DNA of 64,000 nucleotides from Elymus sibiricus (taxonomy: Eukaryota; Streptophyta; Magnoliopsida; Poales; Poaceae). The DNA lies in contig CM077676.1 of NCBI GenBank assembly GCA_039707655.1, positions 454,450,379 to 454,514,378 on the forward strand, written 5' to 3'. Below the pieces are notes generated by a model. It searched no databases, was not told the DNA's origin, and saw nothing but the letters and a program-made list of their open reading frames with translations. Numbering within the stretch: position 1 is the stretch's first letter; each line of letters starts with the position of its first letter. Both the position numbers and the translations under genes were made by a program. Positions 57,820 through 64,000 of this stretch are shown here, piece by piece.

Positions 57820-59344
57820 AGCACAGTAGAGATAAGTATTTCCCACGATTATGAAACCAAGGTTATCGAACCACTAGGAGAATCACACAACACCTCGTTA
57901 GCAGCACCTGCACACAAACAACAAATCCTTGCACCCAACGCAAACAAGGGGTTGTCAATCCCTTGGCGGTAAGATTGCAAGATTAAATTGTATTTGATAG
58001 ATTGATAGATTGCAGCAAAAATACTAAATAAAATAAATAAAATAAAATGGCAGCAATATTTTTAGGGTTTTAGTAATATGATTTTGATAGACCCGGGGGC
58101 CATAGGTTTCGATAGAGGCTTCTCTCGAGAAAATAGCATACGGTGGGTAAACAAATTACTGTTGGGCAATTGATAGAAAAGCAAATAATCATGACGATAT
58201 CCAAGGCAATGATCATGTATATAGGCATCACGTCCAAGATTAGTAGACCGACTCCTGCCTGCATCTACTACTATTACTCCACACATCAACCGCTATCCAG
58301 CATGCATCTAGTGTATTAAGTCCATAAGAACGGAGTAATGCCTTAAGAACGATGACATGATGTAGACAAGACAAACACACGAATTAATAAACCCAATGAA
58401 TAGATCCCATCTTGTTACCCTTAGTAGCAATGATACATACGTGTCATGTTCCTTTCTGTCACTAGGATTGAGCACCGCAAGATCGAACCCACTACAAAGC
58501 ACCTCTTCCCATTGCAAGATAAATCAACTTAGTTGGCCAAACCAAAGCAATAGATTGGAGAAGAAATACGAGGCTATAATAATCATGCATAAAAGAGATC
58601 AGAAAAGACTCAAATAATTTCATGGATAATCTGATCATAAACTCACAATTCATCGGATCCCAACAAACACACCGCAAAAAGAGATTACATCGGATAGATC
58701 TCCAAGAACATCAAGGAGAACATTGTATTGAAGATCAAAAAGAGAGAAGAAGCCATCTAGCTACTGCCTATGGACCCGTAGGTCTGTGGTAAACTACTCA
58801 CGCATCATCGGAAGGGCAGCAAGGTTGATGTAGAGCCCCTCCGTGATCGATTCCCCCTCCGGCAGATTACCGGAGAAGGACCCCAGATGGGATCTCTCTG
58901 GAACAGAAACTTGCGGCGGCGTAAAAAGTATTTCGTGGACTCTCCTTAGGGTTTCTGATTTTTTGGGAATTTATAGTGCTGGAATTAGGTCAAATGGAGG
59001 TGGGGTGGGCCCACGAGGTACCAGGGCGCGCCACCCCCCCGGGGCGCGCCCTGGTGCCTCGTGGCCCACCTCTTCTTCTTCTGGCCCTCTCCCGAAGCTT
59101 CCAGTATTCTTCTTGCCCAAGAAAAAATCTCCAAAAAGTTTCACTGTATTTGGACTTCGTTTGATATTGATTTTCTGTGAAACAAAAACAGGGCAGAAAA
59201 TAGCAACTGGCACTGGGCACTAGGTTAATAGGTTAGTCTCCAAAAATGATATAAAATTGCTGTAAATGATTATAAAAACATCCAAGATTGATATTATAAC
59301 AGCATGGAACAATCAAAAATTATAGATACGTTGGAGACGTATCA
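57820..59344 (-). repeat. Gypsy LTR, minus orientation (third Gypsy element)
   Basis: The right end, GAGACGTATCA at 59344, is followed by the tract GCATCCCCAAGCTTAATTCC, so this is the 3' LTR of a minus-strand element occupying 59345-62650. The left end is cut at the inversion joint. The last 1.1 kb has an inverted partner at 62659-63795. Confidence 0.87.
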
Positions 59345-61800
59345 GCATCCCCAAGCTTAATTCCTGCTCGTCCTCGAGTAGGTAAATGATAAAAACAGAA
59401 TTTTTGATATGGAATGCTGCCTAACATATTTATTTTCTTTTGTAGCATGGACATTGGACTTATATGATTCAAAGCAATAGTCTATAGTTTGACATGAAAA
59501 TATAAATACTCAAGCATGCTAACAAGCAACCATGTCTTTCAAAATATCAACGCTAAAGAAAGTTATACCTAGCCCATTATGCTCAATCATTGATCCATTC
59601 ATGAAACACACTTGAATATTAGCTACATCCAATGCACAAGTGTGACAATAGTGCTCTCTAGTTGGTGCTTTTGTAAGAGAATATGGAGACTCAAGAAAAA
59701 TAAAAATTGGATAAAAGTAAATAGATAGGCCCTTCGCAGAGGGAAGCAGAGATTTGTCAAATGTAAGAGATAAAAACATTTTGGGGGGCATGCTTTTCCT
59801 GTCAACGAAAACGAACGAGAATTTCCAATATCTACCATGCTAAACACATTATAGGCGGTTCCCAAACAGAAAATAAAGTTTATTCCTTTTCCACCATTTC
59901 TTTCACAATCCATGGCTAGCCGTATCCACGGGTGCCCTCCATACCATCACTTTCCAAGGAATTTATTATTGTGATCACATAAGATTTTTCATTTCATTTC
60001 ATTTCACAATTCGGGACTGGGCATCCCTATTACTGGCCATACTCTCGTGCAATGAGAATAACCCACTTAACATGGAAGATATTGGCTACCCCCTTCCGCC
60101 TCATGAGCGGTACGGCCACACAAAACAGAAAAATTATTTTGAAATTTAGAGTTGGCACATGCAAATTTACTTGGAACGGCATTGAAATACCGCATATAGG
60201 TAGATATAGTGGACTCATAAGGCAAAACTGGTTTAAGGATTTTGGATACACAAGCAGTATTTCCGCTTAGTACAAATGAAGGCTAGAAAAAGATTGAGAA
60301 GCAACCAACCAAAAAACGAATACGGTCATAAACATGCATTAAACATAACTAACACCGAATAATGCACCATAAGTAGGATATAACTTCATTGCATAACTAT
60401 TGACTTAACGTGCTTGCATAGGGAATCACAAACCTTAACACTAATATTCTTACTTAAGCACAATTACTCACTAACATGGCATCACATATTATCATTTCCA
60501 TATCGCAAAACTATTGCAAGGAATCACACTCATTATATCCAATGATCTATATGAAAGTTTTTATCTATATCCCTCTTGAATATTCATCACTTTGGGACCA
60601 ATTGTATAACATGTGCAAATTACCGTAACTATCATCATCTCTCAAAAAGATTTAAGTGAAGCATGAGAGTGCAAATATTTCTTCAAAATTTTAATATTAA
60701 CAATTCTCAAAATAATATAAGTGAAGCATGAGAATTAATTTCTTCAAAATTTCAATCTTGTCAATTCTCAAAATGATATAAGTGAAGCATGAGAATTCAT
60801 TTCTTCAAAATTTTAGTCAACTCTCAAAATGATATAAGTGAAGCATGAGAGTTTATTTCTACAAAATTTAGCCACCACCGTGCTCAAAAAGATTTAAGTG
60901 AAGCACTAGAGCAACTGCCTAGCTCAAAAAATTTAAGTGAAGCACATAGAGTATTCTAACAAATTATGATGATAACGTGTGGCTCTCTCAAGATAGGTGT
61001 GTGCAGCAAAGATGATTGTGACAAACTAAACAGCAAACAAAGCAAAGACTCATATCATACAAGACGCTCCAAGTAAAACACATATCATGTGACGAATAAA
61101 AATATAGCTCCAAGTAAAATTACCGATGGTCGGTACAATAAAGAGGGGATGCATTCCGGGGCATCCCCAAGCTTAGACGCTTGAGTCTTCCTTGAATATT
61201 ACCTTGGGGTGCCTTGGGCATCCCAAGCTTAGGCTTTTGCTACTCCGTATTCCTTCATCCATCGTGATCTCACCCAAAACTTGAAAACTTCAATCACACA
61301 AAACTTAACAAAACCTTCGTGAGATCCGTTAGTATAACAAAATAAATCACCACTATAAGTACTGTTGCAAACCCATTCATATTTTATTTTTGCATTATAC
61401 CTACTGTACTCTAACTTCACCATGGTTTATACCCCCCGATACAATCCATAGATTCATCAAAACAAGCAAGTAGTGCATCAAAAACAGAATCTGTCAAAAA
61501 CAGAACAGTCTGTAGAGATCTGAATTATGGTCATACTTCTGTAAATCTAAAAATTCTGAAAAATTAGGACAACGTGGGAAATTCATATATCAATAATGTG
61601 AAAAAAAATCAGAAGGTTCTGACGTAACAGTGAAAAAACAAAATTCCAGCACTGGACGCAAAACTTTCTGTTTTCAAACAGAATCAATTATATTATCTCC
61701 CAAATCATCCCAAAGGCTTTACTTGGCACAAACACTAATTAAAAACACAAAAACACCATCATACCAGTAGCATGACAGTAAACACACCATAACAGAAACT
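59345..61800 (-). other. Gypsy 3' internal region (third element), no intact gene
   Basis: This matches the organisation of 47194-50448, including GCATCCCCAAGCTTA near 59345 and 61161 and GGGCATCCCAAGCTTAGG near 61218. Only short frames occur. Confidence 0.6.
60640..60950. repeat. tandem repeat of about 55-65 bases, five to six units
   Basis: The phrase CTCAAAA[AT]GATATAAGTGAAGCATGAGA recurs at about 60644, 60712, 60767, 60825 and 60878, with a shorter one near 60921. Units carry TTCTTCAAAATTTTA between them. It lies in the untranslated internal part of the Gypsy element; a single related unit is at 48760-48800 in the second Gypsy. Confidence 0.82.
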
Positions 61801-61829
61801 TATAACAAAAATTTATTTTATTCATTGGG

Positions 61830-62580
61830 TTGCCTCCCAACAAGCGCTATTGTTTTAGCCATTAAGACAGGCTTGAGATTTAAATGATGCTCACATGAAA
61901 GATAAGAATTGAAGCACGAAGAGAGCATCATATTACATGTGACAAACACATTTAAATATAACATACTTCCTATGCATAGGCATTTTATATGCAAACAAAT
62001 TATCAAGACGAGAAATATCTAGCATATGCAAAGGAGAGGAATAAAACATTGACAATCTCAACATAACGAGAGGTAATTTAGTAACATGAAAATTTCTACA
62101 ACCATATTTTCCTCTCTCATAATAATTACATATAGGATCATAATCAAATTTGACAATATAGCTATCACATAAAATTTTCTCTCCATGATCCACATGCATA
62201 ATTTTTTTTATCATCTTCCAAGATAGTGGGATTAGCATTAACTAAAGTTATGACCTCTCCAAACCCACTCTCATCAAAAAATTCATAAGATTGAACACTC
62301 TCCGAATATGTGGGATTCTTTTTACTTAAAGTTGACGCTCTTCCAAACCCACTTTTAATAGTATTACAAATTTTATTATCAATAACATATTCATCATGAG
62401 GCGTAAGTAAATCATAAGAAGCATTATCACCCCAATCATGATCATTGCAATAAGTAGTGGACATAACAAAATCACCATCCCCAAGCTTGTAGTTTTGCAT
62501 ATTATTAACACAATTGACATTAATAGAATTTATAGTAACATTATTGCAATCATGATTTTCAATCAAGGAGCTATCATGAA
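61830..62580 (-). pseudogene. Gypsy env-like frame remains (third element)
   Basis: Minus-strand pieces read YKLGDGDFVMSTTYC, ESGFGEVITLVNANPTILE, ILCDSYIVKFDYDPICNYYE and KIPMHRKYVIFKC-like text (here KMPMHRKYVIFKC). They are in different frames, so indels have broken the gene. The family is as at 50449-51240. Confidence 0.65.
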
Positions 62581-62584
62581 TCAC

Positions 62585-62658
62585 TTTATAAATTTCTTGG
62601 CGGTAAGATTGCAAGACTAAATTTCTTGGCGGTAAGATTGCAATCACTTTATGAATCA
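62585..62658. repeat. junction filler with duplicated TTTCTTGGCGGTAAGATTGC
   Basis: The phrase AATTTCTTGGCGGTAAGATTGCAA occurs twice in 62590-62643, and TCACTTTAT[AG]A flanks it on both sides. It is LTR sequence (compare 57958-57980) inserted between env-like coding and an inverted LTR, as expected of template-switch repair. Confidence 0.75.
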
Positions 62659-63795
62659 TGAAATACTTTTTCTGCCGCCGCACGTTTCTGTTCCAGAGAG
62701 ATCCCATCTGGGGTCCTTCTCCGGTAATCTGCCGGAGGGGGAATCGATCACGGAGGGGCTCTACATCAATCTTGCTGCCCTTCCAATGATGCGTGAGTAG
62801 TTTACCACAGACCTATGGGTCCATAGGCAGTAGCTAGATGGCTTCTTCCCTCTTTTTGATCTTCAATACAATGTTCTCCTTGATGTTCTTGGAGATCTAT
62901 CCGATGTAATCCCTTTTTGCGGTGTGTTTGTTGGGATCCGATGAATTGTGAGTTTATGATCAGATTATCCATGAAATTATTTGAGTCATTGCTGCACTCT
63001 TTTATGCATGATTATTACAGCCTCATATTTCTTCTCCGGTCTATTGATTTGGTTTGGCCAACTAAGTTAATTTATCTTGCCATGGGAAGAGGTGCTTTGT
63101 AGTGGGTTCGATCTTGCGGTGCTCAATCCCAGTGACAGAAAGGGACATGACACGTATGTATCGTTGCTACTAAGGGTAACAAGATGGGATCTATTCATTG
63201 GGTTTATTAATTCGTGAGTTTGTCTTGTCTACATCATGTCATCGTTCTTAAGGCATTACTCCGTTCTTATGGACTTAATACACTAGATGCATGCTGGATA
63301 GCGGTCGATGTGTGGAGTAATAGTAGTAGATGCAGGCAGGAGTCGGTCTACTAATCTTGGATGTGATGCCTATATACATGATCATTGCCCTGGATATCGT
63401 CATGATTATTTGCTTTTCTATCAATTGCCCAACAGTAATTTGTCTACCCGCCGTATGCTATTTTCTCGAGAGAAGCCTCTAGTGAAACCTATGGCCCCCG
63501 GGTCTATCAAAATCATATTACTAAAACCCTAAAAATATTGCTGCCATCTTTCTTTATTTATTTTATTTTGTATTTTTGTTTCAATCTATCAATCTATCAT
63601 ATACAATTTAATCTTGCAATCTTACCGCCAAGGGATTGACAACCCCTTGTTGGCGTTGGGTGCAAGGATTTGTTGTTTGTGTGCAGGTGCTACTAACGAG
63701 GTGTTGCGTGATTCTCCTACTGGTTCGATAACCTTGGTTTCATAATCGAGGGAAATACTTATCTCTACTATGCTGCATCATCCCTTCCTCTTCGG
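62659..63795 (+). repeat. Gypsy LTR 3' part, plus orientation, inverted partner of 57820-58930
   Basis: This runs from TTTCTGTTCCAGAGAGATCC to ATCTCTACTATGCTGCATC, with the same order as the inverse of 57820-58930, including CGGTAATCTGCCGGAGGGGG and TTACCGCCAAGGGATTGAC. Differences are scattered single bases. Confidence 0.88.
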
Positions 63796-64000
63796 GGAAA
63801 TACCAACGCAAGCTACAAGTTAGAGTATAGAAATTTTCATGTTACTAAATTACCTCTCATTATGTTGAGATTGTCATTGTTTTATCCCTCTCCTTTGCAT
63901 ATGCTAGATATTTCATGTCTTGATAATTTGTTTTCCTATAAAATTCCTATGCATAGGAAGTATGTTAGACTTAAACTTGTTTTTCACATGCTTCATGATG
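63796..64000 (+). pseudogene. Gypsy env-like fragment in plus orientation (runs off the window)
   Basis: After a short GGGGAAATACCAACGCAAGC segment, the sequence from about 63828 is the inverse of 61895-62105 (ATTTTCATGTTACTAAATT...; CCTATGCATAGGAAGTATGT). It codes the C-terminal part of the env-like frame (KIPMHRKYVRLKL-like). The end is outside the window. Confidence 0.7.

Noticed and set aside
1..64000. tRNA, rRNA, or other structured RNA genes
   Set aside because: I looked for tRNA-like cloverleaf arms and conserved rRNA text and saw none. The tRNA-like matches are retrotransposon primer sites at 41035-41051 and 54006-54030.
1..64000. A new defence or biosynthetic gene cluster
   Set aside because: All sizeable reading frames resolve to transposon proteins, GRP94 pieces or the F-box family. 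No further co-oriented cluster remains.

Overview
This is plant nuclear DNA, almost certainly from a Triticeae grass (wheat, Aegilops, barley or rye type). The reasons are the density of nested LTR retrotransposons and CACTA transposons of kinds common in these genomes (Angela-like Copia LTR; Gypsy LTRs opening TGATACGTCTCC; CACTA ends carrying TTTAGTCCCGG or TTTGCCGTCTGC repeats), intron-containing genes, and a monocot-type family of F-box/LRR/FBD genes. There is no sign of bacterial or organellar DNA. The genus cannot be told from the window alone.

Layout. (1) 1-1.8 kb: possible exons of an unidentified gene on the minus strand. (2) 2.0-9.6 kb: a CACTA terminus abuts the last exon of an ER Hsp90 (GRP94/endoplasmin) pseudogene copy, followed by a piece of a second CACTA carrying a transposase fragment, followed by the end of a third CACTA. 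(3) 9.6-21.9 kb: a tandem array of three F-box/LRR/FBD genes on the minus strand. One is reduced to exon 1 and flanks (C), one is a four-exon pseudogene (A), and one reads as an intact 502-codon gene (B). Three small elements with 8-bp target duplications (hAT signature) lie in the array. (4) 22.3-31.7 kb: the second and longer GRP94 copy. It ends in KDEL, but it is split by a 4.8-kb CACTA element whose transposase is broken, and the DNA around the insertion is scrambled. Bases 2446-7725 and 22345-27545 are two copies of one segment that contains both the gene and the start of the CACTA, so the CACTA insertion is older than the duplication. (5) 32.1-43.6 kb: a short, decayed Copia element (5-bp duplication GAGTG) interrupted by a Gypsy element (5-bp duplication ATATC) with a 1064-codon pol reading frame. 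(6) 45.5-55.7 kb: a Gypsy deletion derivative on the minus strand with an env-like region, into which an Angela-like Copia inserted before a large shared deletion. (7) 56.3-64 kb: a truncated Copia LTR, then Gypsy sequence arranged head to head so that more than 1 kb of LTR forms an inverted repeat.

The only gene that reads as potentially functional is F-box gene B (20698 to 18199, minus), whose putative 5' leader holds an 0.8-kb transposon. Both GRP94 copies share the same frameshifts and a damaged splice donor, so the parent was already a pseudogene when it was duplicated. I see no novel enzymatic or defence system. The points of interest are rearrangement structures: compensating frameshifts, inverted exon fragments at a CACTA boundary, insertions dated by paralogues, long hairpins and an inverted LTR pair. 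All splice sites, families and frameshifts were read by eye; no alignment or database search was run.
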